Assembly (NCBI RefSeq): GCF_051014445.1
Contig: NC_135144.1
Span: 8,370,001-8,434,000, forward strand
DNA length: 64,000 nucleotides
DNA from: Colletes latitarsis
Lineage: Eukaryota > Arthropoda > Insecta > Hymenoptera > Colletidae
Direction of reading: 5' to 3'
Part shown: in pieces, positions 25,071 through 37,098 of the stretch
Numbering within the stretch: the stretch's first letter is position 1
Layout of the letters: the number at the start of each line of letters is the position of its first letter
Translations under genes and position numbers: made by a program
The notes under the pieces: generated by a model
Seen by the model: only the letters and a program-made list of their open reading frames with translations
Told to the model about the DNA's origin: nothing
Databases searched by the model: none

Positions 25071-26812
25071 CGAATTATAAAAATCTCATTTCAAGTTAGA
25101 AATAAAGTAGTAGTATGAAATACAGTAGTAGCATATGTATATTGATAAAGATCAAGGTCGACGTAATTATAAACATAAGAATTTTCGTAAATATTTACAA
25201 ACTATATTATATAATAAATCGCTAATTAAATGATATAAATATTAAAAGATACATTTACATAATATATATCTTGTAATGTATATATAATTTTATCTGTGGT
25301 TTATAATTGGTGCCTATGTTTGCCAAAATTATCTTTGTACAACGACATTTCTTTCGATATAATTGTTAAACCTGCAAACACACTACTTTTGTATTCCTAA
25401 TTTAATATGAGATTTTAATAGTTATTTTTATCTACCTTGAGAATTATAAGTATTTAACTTGTCTTTGATAACAGGAATTTTTAACAAATTTTTCTCAAGG
25501 TCACTAACACTTCTTTAAATAGAATGTTGTGTTGCCATTATTCCAATATTATAGCCAATGAAAAGCCAATTCCAATTGCTCGTGTTGGTTTTCAGATGAC
25601 TTTTAACAACAAAAGTCATGTGTAAATTTTAAAAAACAAAAAAGTCAAACTGTTTCGTAAGTTACTTTACAGAGTGAAACTATTTATTTGATATGTATTA
25701 TAAGTGGATTGTAAAAAGTTTCGCGTAAAACTCTGTTGAGCAATTAAATAATTTTTAATTTTCTGCTGAAATTTTCTTAGATATATTATAAATAAATGCT
25801 AGCATCTATATTTATTTATACCTACGTATAATTTATTACTTATTCTATGTACTTAAAGTACTTATTCTACATAAAATATACAGTTGCTGAAATATTGTGC
25901 ATTGTATTTTATCACAAATTTATTTAATCATCTTTCACGTATGATAAGAGTGATACAGTTCTAAAGATAAATCTTTCATACTTTTTTAAAAATATATATC
26001 CAGTCAGATGTCAATAGAAACAATAAAGTTCTAAGTAGTTTGAAAATACAATCTAGTTACCTGCTATGGAAATGTAGTAATTTTGAAAAATTGTGTAACT
26101 TTACATTTATAGAAAGCTATCAGTATATACTCTTCTAAACTTTGCATGTTTTTATTTTTATATGGAATTTTATAGAAAAGACATTATTTACTTTGAATTG
26201 ACTTGATTTATTTTAATTTTGTTTCAATTCAGCCTAACTATAACTCGTTCATCTGTTATTCATATAAAATTGTATACTTTTTGACACAATATAGCTTTGT
26301 GTTAGAATTATTCAGTTCTTATATTAGATGCCATGATTTATGTTTACAAGGTATATTTTACTTGGATAATGGAACTAGTAGACTATTAGATTAACAAAGA
26401 AATATTGCACTTCATTCGTTTATCATGTAGTTTGATTTTCACGGAATTTCATGGTAGATTTAGAAAATTGCTGTTTTAGTATTCACAGAGTATTATTAAT
26501 GCGCTGCAGCTACGTTCCTTTGTGTATCTAGGGTCGTTAATTAATTTATATGGATTCATTTCAGTATCTAGTATTACCTAATTATATCTAAAAACATTTT
26601 CAAAATGTCCCAGCTCTTATTGCAAATTAGTCCTATTCGATGAGCATTTGCAAATCTAATAATTATGTTTTATGAAAAAAATTCCATACTCGTTACTATT
26701 TTCCCCAAAATCTCTGCAAATACACTTATATCCTATATATTGTTTATATCAAAAATGTACAAATTTTATCCTTAGTATTAACTTTTGGTCCTCAAAGTAC
26801 ATTTCTATTATT
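25071..26812. other. AT-rich sequence, no gene seen
   Basis: No supported feature. Short unrecognised ORFs (63-65 codons) only. Confidence 0.5.
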
Positions 26813-27755
26813 ATTCGATTCTCATCACGAAAACATTACCAACTCCTTTTAGTTGGAAAATTTTGTTAATTGGAATTTAGATACTACAATATATTTCTAT
26901 TTTATTTTATGTTTGTTTGCTCATAGTGTCTCCAATATGCTGAAACAAATTTTTATATCGAAATTCAGTCGCGAATTTAACAAAAAAAACGATCCAGATG
27001 TTTATTCGATTCTCGTCACGTAAACATTACCAACCCCTTTTAGTTGGAAAATTTTGTTAATTGGAATTTAGATACTACAATATATTTCTATTTTATTTTA
27101 TATTTGTTTGCTCATAGTGTCTCCAATATGCTGAAACAAATTTTTATATCGAAATCCAGTCGCGAATTTAACAAAAAAAACGATCCAGATGTTTATTCGA
27201 TTCTCGTCACGAAAACATTAACAACCCCTTTTAGTTGGAAAATTTTTTTAATTGTATTTTAGATACTACAATATATTTCTATTTCATTTTATATTTGTTT
27301 GCTCATAGTGTCTCCAATATGCTGAAACAAATTTTTATATCGAAATCCAGTCGCGAATTTAACAAAAAAAACGATCCAGATGTTTATTCGATTCTCGTCA
27401 CGAAAACATTAACAACCCCTTTTAGTTGGAAAATTTTTTTAATTGTATTTTAGATACTACAATATATTTCTATTTCATTTTATATTTGTTTGCTCATAGT
27501 GTCTCCAATATGCTGAAACAAATTTTTATATCGAAATCCAGTCGCGAATTTAACAAAAAAAACGATCCAGATGTTTATTCGATTCTCGTCACGAAAACAT
27601 TACCAACCCCTTTTAGATGAAACATTTTGTTAATTGTATTTTAGATACTACAATATATTTCTATTTTATTTTATATTTGTTTGCACATAGTGTCTCCAAT
27701 ATGCTGAAACAAATTTTTATATCGAAATCCAGTCGCGAACCTAACAAGAAACGAG
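26813..27755. repeat. Tandem array, 191 bp unit, about 4.9 copies
   Basis: Markers ttagttggaaaatttt and gtgtctccaatatgctgaaa recur every 191 bp. The central units (27044-27600) are nearly identical, and the first and last are more diverged. Three overlapping 64-72 codon ORFs are the same chance frame repeated. It ends in a different sequence at cgaacctaacaagaaacg. Confidence 0.92.
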
Positions 27756-28448
27756 CAAAAGTTAATTAAGAATCGAGTTACAATTATTTGATATTATTAA
27801 GTTCCTACGATTTTCACCGTAATTAACGAGAAAACTAATCGCTGAGAACGTCGGTCATCACCGGCTTGTATCAATCGTGCGCGTCAGATGAAATCCTTTC
27901 TCGCTTCCGGAGCCCGAGCTTCCGTAATTCTGAGGCTTTCAACGCGATCCGAAACCTCGTTTGTGGCAAAGTGCTCTTTCTGGGGGAAAACGGACGACGG
28001 CGTGGATTCTACATGACTTCGAAGAATTGCCAACTATCAGCACTTACGTTTTCCGCTTGAAGCTTTCGATGCTTCTTTTTACACGTTGAAATAGGAACAA
28101 AATAAAACAATGATTCTACGGTTGGCTAAGTAAATTAATTTTTCGAATGCCTCGTTAAGGAGCTACCATACTGCCCCCCTACAGTTGTCATCGTAATCAA
28201 ATTGATTGTTCTCGACTACATTTTATTGAAAGAATAACGAAACAGGACGATAGTGCTCTCGAATGGCTCTATTTCTGATAATACGTCGTATAATTTGCCT
28301 GGAAATAATGTAAATACTCGATGAGCTGCATCTATGAGTTAAAAGAAGTAAAAAACATCGTACAAACATATGTTCTATAATCCTTAGTTTTCGAGTTATG
28401 AGTGTTTAACGTTGGTGCTCGAGTCTGACTCTGGTAGCATTAGATATG
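27756..28448. other. Unique segment including a CpG-rich patch
   Basis: 27830-28060 is GC- and CpG-raised (gaacgtcggtcatcaccgg, ttccggagcccgagcttccg, aacggacgacggcgtgg) compared with its flanks. A 64-codon plus ORF covers it but is unrecognised and no splice sites are convincing. It could be a regulatory island. Confidence 0.35.
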
Positions 28449-28514
28449 TAGCGACACTTCCCACACGCGTCACCAGAGGGCGACTAAAACTGTACCTTTC
28501 TCACAAGTACTCGA
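28449..28514 (-). repeat. CTCF-motif-like dispersed repeat, copy 4 (inverted, with short insertion)
   Basis: On the reverse strand: cgagtacttgtgagaaagg, about 11 extra bases, then gtcgccctctggtgacgcg, then gggaagtgtcgct. On the plus strand the core is CACCAGAGGGCGAC (28471-28484), a good CTCF-type match. It lies about 20 bp from the left end of the Tc1 element. Confidence 0.68.
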
Positions 28515-28533
28515 CTGACCACCTATTCCTATA

Positions 28534-29464
28534 TACAGTCAATTTCAAAAAAACATTATAGAATTTTGCTTACCACAAACATGCATACGTATTCCCAGAA
28601 ATCTCGAAAAGAAATAAAAATAAATTGTTTACTTATATTTTCTATGAAAATATTAATAAAAGTCTTGAATGTGGTTGAAAATATACGCGTAATAGTAATA
28701 AGTATTCGTATAATTTCTGTTTCATAACATTGTATGAGTAATAATTACAAGGTAATCCATGGAATATTAACATAATTATTATCAGTATATCTGGAGATGT
28801 CAATATAGGTAGTGCTCTCAATTCTAAAGTAATTGTAATAGTATTGGTATCATGGACTATAGAGTGTAGTTTGTTATTTTAAAAGAATATCTTCAAGCTA
28901 GTGCAAATAAAATATTACTAAAGGGCGATTATATTTTTTTACCAGATAATGACCCTAAGCATAATATTTATAATACAAAGGGTTCTGTATAATGTACCAT
29001 GCCAGTTACAAATTCCCCCATAGTTTCCAGACATAAATGTCATAGAGCACTTATGGCGTCATCTGGAAGACAAAATTCGAAATGACCATATTTCTTCAAG
29101 AAACAATTTAAAAAAGCTCTGTTAAAAGAATGGAATAAAATTCCCAGCACTATCATGAAATGGTTAGTAAGTTCAATGCCACGAAGGCTTAAAGCGATTA
29201 TATAATCAAAAAGCAATTCTATTAAATATTAATAACAAATTTGTTGTGTATAAAATGTGCTTCATGTATAAAAATTCACAATTTCTTTGTTATAAAATCA
29301 GAAGTATATAAATAGTTATTATTCGTGTATTTTCGACCATATTCAAGGCTTTTGTTAATATTGTCACAGAAAATATAAATAAACAATTTATTTTTAATAA
29401 ACAAAGTTCTATACAGTTTTCGTTAAAATTGACTGCTGCACGAATACTTTTTACACTCACTGTA
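28534..29464 (+). mobile_element. Tc1-like element with ~200 bp TIRs, internally deleted
   Basis: The left arm begins TACAGTCAATTTC (28534). The right arm ends ttacactcactgta (29464). Inner arm blocks match in inverse order: aataaattgtttacttat with its partner near 29375, and gtcttgaatgtggttgaaaa with its partner near 29345. The left tip lacks about 25 bp found on the right tip, apparently lost between two CAGT repeats. TA borders fit Tc1. Only the C-terminal transposase part remains between the arms, so much of the coding region is deleted. Confidence 0.8.
28925..29204 (+). pseudogene. Tc1-like transposase, C-terminal relic
   Basis: The plus-strand translation gives LPDNDPKHNI, which is the second catalytic Asp motif (family: QQDNDPKHT). 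About 30 codons later comes PDINVIEHLWRHLEDKIR, corresponding to the SPDLNPIEHLW motif with the third catalytic residue. After a frameshift comes KALLKEWNKIPSTIMKWLVS then SMPRRLKAII, stop, the usual Tc1 C-terminus. At least one stop between the two motifs and a frameshift near 29120 make it non-functional. The N-terminal domain and first Asp are absent. It sits between the element's own long TIRs, so it belongs to that element. Confidence 0.85.
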
Positions 29465-30736
29465 CTTGTTTTCCTTGTTTTAATCTTATATGTATCAAAG
29501 ATAGTTGAGAATATATTGCAAAATATTTGAAAATCTTGAGCATTATCAAATACTTTACAAGATGTTCTGATTCATTTTTCTGACCTGAATACGTAATCAA
29601 CTCGACTGAAACGAAAAACAATAATTGGAATGATATATAAAATGATTAATCTTCTTATAACATGATTAAATTGTCCGTTTCTGAAGTGTCTTATTGAAAT
29701 GAATGGTTTTTAACATTTAATAAAATTAACTTCTTAGGTGTATTTCCAATTGCATTTATTATTCTAGTGATTACAAAACAGTTATAAATATTCAATAATT
29801 CGATATTTTGACTTTAGTTGCAGTTTTTCTTTAGAAATCGAACGCTGAAAGTCTAGTAAAATTACGCTGAAGAAACAGTTTATCATAAGTAATAGAGTAA
29901 TAGAGCATTCATTCACTTCATCATTCTTTATTACAAATATTTTTACTAAAATTTTTAAATAATATCGCTTTCTTTTGTACGAAATATATTTTTATCAAAA
30001 AAACAATGAATACTTTTAGTATTTTCCAATATGGATCAATTAATATGGACTGTTGCTTGAATGGAATGTCATAGATTATTCCATTCAATTGGTAGAAAAT
30101 TCATTAAGCATAATTTCATTGAAATTTTACGTAATTAAATGTATTATAACTTTGGTGATAATTTATAATTGAAGCAGAACGTGTGGAGCGAAAATAAGCA
30201 ATATTAAATCAATGAATTTCTCTCGATTGTAATAAATTTTCAAACAAAACTAGACGTGTATTTGTATTAATATGTATTGAACTATTTGAATTAAATAAAT
30301 TATGTAAGTTTGCTTACTGACTGAAGCGTCAAATAACAGGTACCAAAATTATTGTAAGATGCTTAATAATTTGTCAAAACTGAAAAAATACACAGAGAAA
30401 GTAGTAAGAAAATTTGTTACAATAAACAATACAAAATCGAACTATTCCAATCGAATATTGCCAATCACTCGATTTCGAAATAGTGAATTCCTGGTATAAA
30501 AACTAAGAATTCCTATTAAAAGAGTTTCATTCGATACTGTTTTTCTTAGAAACTAATTTTAATTCTCTGATAATCATGTGCAACATTTTGTAACAAATTC
30601 CTAGATTTTTGAATTACTGCATCCTAGAAATATGTCGAATTTTAAATAGTTAAATGATTAGAAAAAACAAACTAATAATGAAAATTTTGATTTGCTACTG
30701 TATTTTGATTATTATAATTTTGTATTGAACTATATA
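29465..30736. other. AT-rich sequence, no gene seen
   Basis: No supported feature in this unique AT-rich stretch. Confidence 0.5.
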
Positions 30737-31785
30737 CAGGGTGTTCGGCCACCCCTGGAAAAAATTTTAATGGGGGATTCTAGAGGCCAAAATGAGACGA
30801 AAATCAAGAATACCAATTTGTTGATGGAGGCTTCGTTAAAAAGTTATTAACAATTAAATTCAAAAATTACCCACATTCGAGAAAAAAATTCAAGTAAGTG
30901 CCGAAAGTTTCGGTGAAAAAAAAAGACTTTCGAATCGTCTTGGAAAAATTATTTTCGATTGCGGGGGTCAATTACAAGCATTTTTGGTCAACAGACACAC
31001 CCCCGAAATCCTACTCAGTTTCGAGAAAAAAATTCCTTACCGAAAATATAATCTGAGGGCTGAAATATCTGCCCGAATTTTCATGCGAATCTTTAAAACG
31101 TCATAACTTCTGAACGGATTGGACGATTTTAATGTTTAAAAAAACAAACTACGCGTATTTTGATGGAGAATATGTACAAATCGCAAAAATATTCGAAAAG
31201 TTGTTCCTTGACACCGTAAAATGAGAAAACCCCCATAGAAATGGTCCAATTTTCAAACAGCCATAACTCCTACAATAGTGAATATATTTCAATGAAACTT
31301 TTTTCTGAAGTAGAGCCCATGGGTACCTACAAAAAAGTATTAGACAAGTTTTCTGTAGGACGTCAAACAAAATTACTAAAAATGAAATAGGAATTTTTAA
31401 GAAAAATCGACAGGGGGGTAGGTGCCTAAATTTTTCGGACAAAAAAAAAATTTCAAATCGTTCTGAAAAAATTATTTTCGGTTGCGAGGGTGAATTACAA
31501 TCATTTTTTGTAAATAAACATACCCCCAAAATCTTACCCGCTTTCGAGAAAAAAATTCGACAAGGTGTGAAATTTTTCGATGAAATTAAAATATTTCGAA
31601 TCGTTCTGAAAAAAATATTGTTAGCTGGGGGGGTCAATTGCAATCATTTTTGGTGAATAGACATACCCCCGAAATCTTGCGCATTTTCGAGAAAAAAATT
31701 CAGTACGATTGGAACTTCAAATGTTAATAACTTTTTAACGAAGCCTCAATTAACAAATTGGTATTCTTGATTTTCGTTTTATTTT
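30737..31785 (+). mobile_element. CAGGGTGTTCGG-family element, copy 4 (right end truncated)
   Basis: A perfect left end, CAGGGTGTTCGGCCACCCCT at 30737, preceded by TA. One internal unit plus flanking partial blocks. The right TIR begins (taacgaagcctcaattaac near 31740) but breaks after cgttttattttg near 31785 into unrelated sequence. The longest ORF of the window (31149-31643, minus, 164 codons) lies inside and is a run-through of repeat units, not a recognised protein. Confidence 0.85.
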
Positions 31786-32795
31786 GAAAATAAAATTACC
31801 TTTGTGAGAGCTTTTATCTTAGATCAAAACGCTAATGCGAATTTAGGTTGAATAACAGCCTCAGGCAGTACCTTGCTTTTATGCAAATTACTCATTTTTA
31901 TACATAATATATGTATATTGTATCAACGAGCACAACAAAGTTGCTTAATAAAAATAAGGTAAATAAAACATACATCATATGGTTCTCACAATCAAAAAAT
32001 CTACATTGAATTCGTTCTATTTTTAAAAATTTTACGAAAACAAACAATAACCAAGTATTATACAAATAATATTTCATATCATATTACACGATTTGTTATT
32101 TTGCATAGTAAAATTAATTTGCTCGTGTAAAAAGAACCGTAATAAGCGGTCGAAATATTATAAATATCGTGGAAAATAATATTAATCTCGATGCATTTAA
32201 CGAAACGGAGACATTCTGTTTTCTGTTTACGTTCGTCACGATATTTCGATTATGTCATCGTGAAGTAATGCATGAAACACGACGAATCTCAAAGTCATTA
32301 ATTACATATCGCGATTTCTTCGAAAAGAAGCTAATAACGTAAGGAAATCTCACGTTTCGGGACTTATCGTCAACTATTTATTCGTTAAACAAGGTATTCT
32401 GCGCAAGCAAATTTCGAAATGTCGTTGAAAACTCCAAAACCACGCCGAATATATATTTCTGGGACGAAAACGCATTTCATTCCATGCGGGCGATCGATGC
32501 AAGCGTTAATCAACCTTCTTAATGGATCGAGTTTTCGGTACTTACTGTGGAAACCGTGGAAATCCAATAACCTCCGAGATATATTATTCTCGATAAAATT
32601 TTTATTAATCCTAATGTGGTTCACGATTCGATTAACTTTACAACGAAAATTGATTTCCCCATGCTGTATATATAGCGTGGTCTGTGCAATTTGTGCACCT
32701 CTATAACTTCCAAAGCATGCGTTGCTCAAAAAAATTTTGTATAAAAAAGTTGCATGATTTAAAGGGGTATATTATAGTAAATAGTACATAGTATA
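31786..32795. other. AT-rich sequence with a slightly GC-raised block, no gene seen
   Basis: 32150-32730 has more CpG than its flanks and overlapping ORFs of 95 codons (plus) and 114 codons (minus) with no recognisable domain. They are mutual antisense frames, so at most one could be real. I do not call either. Confidence 0.4.
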
Positions 32796-33429
32796 CAGGG
32801 TGTTCGGCCACCCCTGGGAAAAATTTTAATGGGGTATTCTAGAGGCCAAAATAACACAAAAAGCAAGAATACCAATTTGTTGATGGAGGCTTCGTTAAAA
32901 AGTTATTAAAAAATTAAAATAAAAAATTTCAAATCATTCTGAAAAAATTATTTTTGGTTGCGGGGGTCAATTACAATCATTTTTGGTGAATACATATACC
33001 TTCGAAATCCTACCCAGTTTCGAGAAAAAAATTCGTTACTGAAAATATGTCTGATTATGAATGAATGATTCCCCTGAAATTTTATGTGTTTCAAATCGTT
33101 CTGAAAAAATTATTTTCGGTTGGAGGGGTCAATTACAATCATTTTTGGTCATTAGACATACCCTCGAAATTCTACTCACTTTCGAGAAAAAAATTCGAAA
33201 AGGTGTGAAATTTTTCGACGGGAAAAAAAAATTTCAAATCATTTTGGAAAAATTATTGTCGGTTATGGGGGTCAATTACATTCATTTTTGGTGAATAGAC
33301 ATACCCTCGATATCTTGCACATTTTCGAGAAAAAAATTCAGTACGGGCGGAACTTTAAACGTTAATAATTTTTTAACGAAACGTCCATCAACAAATTAAA
33401 ATTTTTTCCAGGGGTGACCGAACACTCTG
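32796..33429 (+). mobile_element. CAGGGTGTTCGG-family element, copy 5 (short derivative, both ends)
   Basis: Left CAGGGTGTTCGG at 32796 and right GAACACTCTG at 33429, both with TA borders inside a wider 'agtata' repeat. It is only 634 bp. The central unit core (the 'tacctacaaaaaagtat' block) is deleted, leaving three 'gtcaattaca' partial blocks. The right TIR has lost the segment between caacaaatt and aaaatttttt. Confidence 0.85.
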
Positions 33430-33564
33430 TATAGTATACGAGATTACAATTGCCTTCAAACTCTTGAAGAAGTGGGAATTTTACGTCCAGACTGGCGGGT
33501 TATTATTTTCAGAACTATTAATTCAGCAAATAAAAAGAAATTGGATTTTTTTAATTTTCATCGT

Positions 33565-33790
33565 GGTATAACTCTTTCATGCAATGACTGCTCAGAAATG
33601 GTTTCGAAGATGTAGAAAAGAGAATATCAGTTTTATTGATAAACCACGTTCAAATCGACTTGTTGACTTTGACAAAATTCCTTAAAGATATAAACGAATT
33701 TATGGTCTGTTCTGATACACGTACAAGTATTATGAATATCTAAATGTAGAAAGAAACTGGAAAAATTTTTATCAACGATCAATCACAGGA
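33565..33790 (+). pseudogene. mariner-like transposase N-terminal relic
   Basis: The plus-strand translation near 33580 gives AQKWFRRCRKENISFIDKPR followed by SNRLVDFDKIP, stop. This matches the conserved mariner N-terminal linker (W...FR.GN.S..D.PRSGRP...D). No catalytic motif follows and stops are frequent, so it is a short dead fragment directly after copy 5. The alignment is by eye. Confidence 0.55.
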
Positions 33791-36609
33791 AATCTCATCT
33801 GAGTAAGTCGAAATTACTTGAATCGGAATAAGACAAATGAAATTTATAGAATATTTACTTAAGAATTTCTACAGTACTTAATTTTTTTAACTATAATTAA
33901 AAATTAACGATCGTACACATAATTATCATCAGAACACGGAAACATTTTGTTTCCAAGGCTGAGTACCCAGTAGTTTAAAAATAGCATTCAGTACAAAAAA
34001 AACACGAACAAGACAATACAACTAGTCAATGATACACACACCTGAGCAAATATTTAAGAACAACTATAAATAATTTTAACTAGTCGCTAATAACAAGCCT
34101 CGATATTAATTTAGGTTTAGAAAAAGAACATTGTAATTGGAATAAACATCTGAAATAAGATAAAGAAACTCTTCTAATTAAATCCTAAAACGTAAACATT
34201 GCTGTATTAAGCAAACGAAGTGAAAATTAGTTTTTTAATGGTATTCAAATAGGTATTAAGGTAAAGATATTACATAAATTCAATATTTAATTGTCAGAAA
34301 TTAAATGTCTATTAGTTTCTCTGCAATAAACACGAACCAAACATAAAATGTAAAATATAATAGTAATAAAGCAACTACATAATCACAACTCAAAGAATTT
34401 TAAATAATTTTAGTAATAATTTGATATATCAAAATTACCATGAACAAAACAAGTTAAATAAGAATTAACACAAATTAAGTTCCATTAAAGCAAATAATTA
34501 TTTTTATTATTTCTCACATAATTCGATTACGAATATTTATGCACATACATATTTCGAAACACAGTAAATAGATAAATGCAATTAAAATGAAAATTCATTT
34601 TGTTAAACGTAGAAAATACAATTATTACTTTGCATACATTTCATACTGCACGCGTTTTACATTATTGTTTTTAAATACTTTTTTATTTCACTACATAAAT
34701 TTGACTTCCAATGAAAGACGGCACGAATAAATGAAGTGCATTATATTTTCATTAGAAATAACAAAATATTTGTAACGTCATTTTTTTATTGTTGCTATAG
34801 TAATTATTTCCACTTGAATAAATTTATTTCACCGTCATGAATTAGCTACTGATTATTGGGAACAAGTTTCATTGTAATTAGTTTATAAATAAATGCTTAT
34901 TTATAACTGAACTTATACTTTTGTCCATCCTGCAAACAGCATTTTTCTTAAAAAGGGTAATAGTTCATTATTTACGTAAATATTGTCAAATTTTGTCCCA
35001 CTACTTTATCTTTCGTGTATTTTTACTTAATTTTACAAAAAAAGCAATATTTCTAACCATAACAATAAACGAACCAAAGGATGATTTATAGTATAAACTG
35101 TATAAATAATTTCGATAATATGATTCTTCTTTAAAATTTTTTTTCATACAGAAATAGAAAATTCAAGATATAATGTTTCAATAAATATTGAATTTTCTAT
35201 TTCTGTATTAAAAAAAAATTAGTTTTTTTTTTTGAAAGAATAATTAAAAAATTGTAATAATTATTGAGCTCGAAGAAAATTTTATTATTACTTGTAATAG
35301 TGTCTGAAATTATACTTCATAAGACTTCAGCTATATTTATCACGAGTTATAGTGTACTAGCAACTGAGTTGAGACGACTAAATCCATTCGTATAATAATT
35401 AAATTTCGCTCAATATCTCAAAAACGCATTAGTCAAATAGAGTAGTCTACATCCATAGTGATGGACGTTTTATCTATTGTCTTGCAAACTTTCAATCGAT
35501 TCAGTCATTGCACGATTTCGAATCACTACGAATATTACTCGAAGCTTCCTAGCTTGAAACTCCATGACAAGTCTTGATAGATTAGAAACTCTGCAAAGTC
35601 TTGCAATCGTAAAACTTTCGAGTGATACCGAAATATCGTCATGTATACTTTCATGTGACGCTAATGGCGCGATATTTCATTCAAATCGTTTGATTATATG
35701 TATATTCATACACAATAATGATATAATACATTATGTATTATATATTCAAATCAAATTTAACGTAGTACATATTCAACGCACAAAATAAATTATCGTCTAA
35801 TACGTTGTCAAGAACCACTTGTATTTATTTGTTTATAAAGATACGCTATCAACACTAAATTTCTTCTTTATAAAATATTCTAGAAATTGTCTTTTGAATC
35901 GATACACTAACTCAAACATAGTGCCTTTTAGGGACCGAATAATTTATAGATTAAAATAAGTAGAAAATTCAGCACGAGTATACGTACGTTCAACGTACCT
36001 TAGTTTTCGAATGATGAATAATTAAAGAAAATGTTCGAAGCGTAAGTCACGTGCACCGACACATTATTGCACGACTCGCTATTAAGTTCCACACCCTCTC
36101 GAAAGAACCAGGTGTTCTTCGAAGAGTCTAAAATACATTTTGTATTCTTTCTCACAGATGGTGCACATTGTTCACCTCCATTAAGTACACAATAGATTTT
36201 AAATGGCTCCAAAAGTGAACGTGGGATTATGATGTTGCCTGAAAAATGGCAAAAGGTCATTGTTCCATGAAAAAATTCTCTTTTATTTTATTAAAAAAAT
36301 CGACAGTTACTTAGTTGCCAAACTAATAGATTGAAAGTGTTGGTTTGTCTCTTTCAAAAAGAGTAAGTTTTCTTTCATTTACAAAAACCATCGACGTGCG
36401 TATTGCGTTTCATTTTTCGAGACACAAGTCAAGAAGGTGCAGCCTTGACCCTTCCTTGGCTTATTTAGACAATGAATAGGACCGATTGGGTCTGTGGGTA
36501 CGGGACGAATGTTTCCTCATTAACCTTTCCTCATTCTGGCAGTTTCTTCCGCATTGAACAGACGTGCAAGTGTTTCAAATAAAGACAAAGTTTAGTTTAA
36601 AAAGTATTT
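33791..36609. other. AT-rich sequence, no gene seen apart from a hairpin
   Basis: No coding signal. It contains the near-perfect hairpin at 35136-35219, listed separately. ORFs at 35564 (74 codons) and 36000 (86 codons, minus) are unrecognised. Confidence 0.5.
35136..35219. repeat. Near-perfect hairpin (21 bp perfect stem, ~31 bp total, 21 nt loop)
   Basis: The left arm 35146-35166 (atacagaaatagaaaattca plus a) is the exact reverse complement of 35188-35208. Beyond one mismatch the stem continues into a T-run on the left (35137-35144) and an A-run on the right (35210-35217). The size resembles a pre-miRNA or a tiny foldback MITE. No second copy was noticed in this window. Confidence 0.8.
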
Positions 36610-37055
36610 CAGAAGCACCCGACCTAACAAAAAGAAAACTCAAGAAATTTGGGAATAAATATCTTTATTTTTCAACATAATCTTCTTTTAACTGGGTACA
36701 TTTTTCCCAGCGTTGTTCAATAGCTTCGATAACCTGTTTATAGTGAGAACCATCGAGCTCCTCAAAATGGCCATTAACCGCAGTCTCCACCTCTTCATTA
36801 TTGAAAAATCTTTTACTATAGAGCCATTTTTTCAAGTTTGAAAAGAGAAAATAATCCAAGGGGGCTAAATCTGGCGAATAGGGTGCGTGAGGGAGCAATT
36901 CGAACTTTAACTCCTGGATTTTGGCCATCGAGATAACGGATGTGTGAACTGGTGCATTGTTTTGGTGAAACAATACCTTCTTTTTCGCCGTTTTTCCTTG
37001 ATTTTATCACCCAAACGCTGCAATAAATTCGTATAATACTTGTCATTGATCATTG
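36610..37055 (-). pseudogene. mariner transposase, C-terminal half (split element, left part)
   Basis: Minus-strand C-terminal half of a mariner DD34D transposase, ending in EAIEQRWEKCTQLKEDYVEK, stop, at 36665. The third catalytic Asp sits in SPDLAPLDYFLF. The second catalytic Asp motif, normally FHQDNAPVHTS, reads FHQNNAPVHTS, so the residue is Asn and catalysis is lost. Upstream, the frame is broken after DKIKEKRRKRR. A terminal repeat is recognisable at 36610-36625 (cagaagcacccgacct), pairing with 41343-41358. It breaks off near 37055 against a sequence also found at 42504. Together with 40395-41358 it forms one element interrupted by a 3.3 kb repeat. Confidence 0.85.
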
Positions 37056-37098
37056 ATAAATATTCAAATATGTGCTTTTTTATATAATAACTACTATC
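37056..37098. repeat. 43 bp flank shared with the copy at 42547
   Basis: ataaatattc..atatgtgc, a T-run and atataataa.tactat here match 42504-42546 with only a few differences. In both places it lies immediately before the left end of a CAGGGTGTTCGG element. Shared unique flank means the two loci are related by duplication, not by independent insertion. Confidence 0.78.

Noticed and set aside
27044..27620. Three near-identical 64-72 aa ORFs
   Set aside because: They are the same chance frame in successive 191 bp tandem units, with no protein motif.
31149..31643. 164-codon minus ORF, longest in the window
   Set aside because: It lies wholly within a CAGGGTGTTCGG element and is built of its internal blocks. 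Shorter, differently broken versions occur in other copies.
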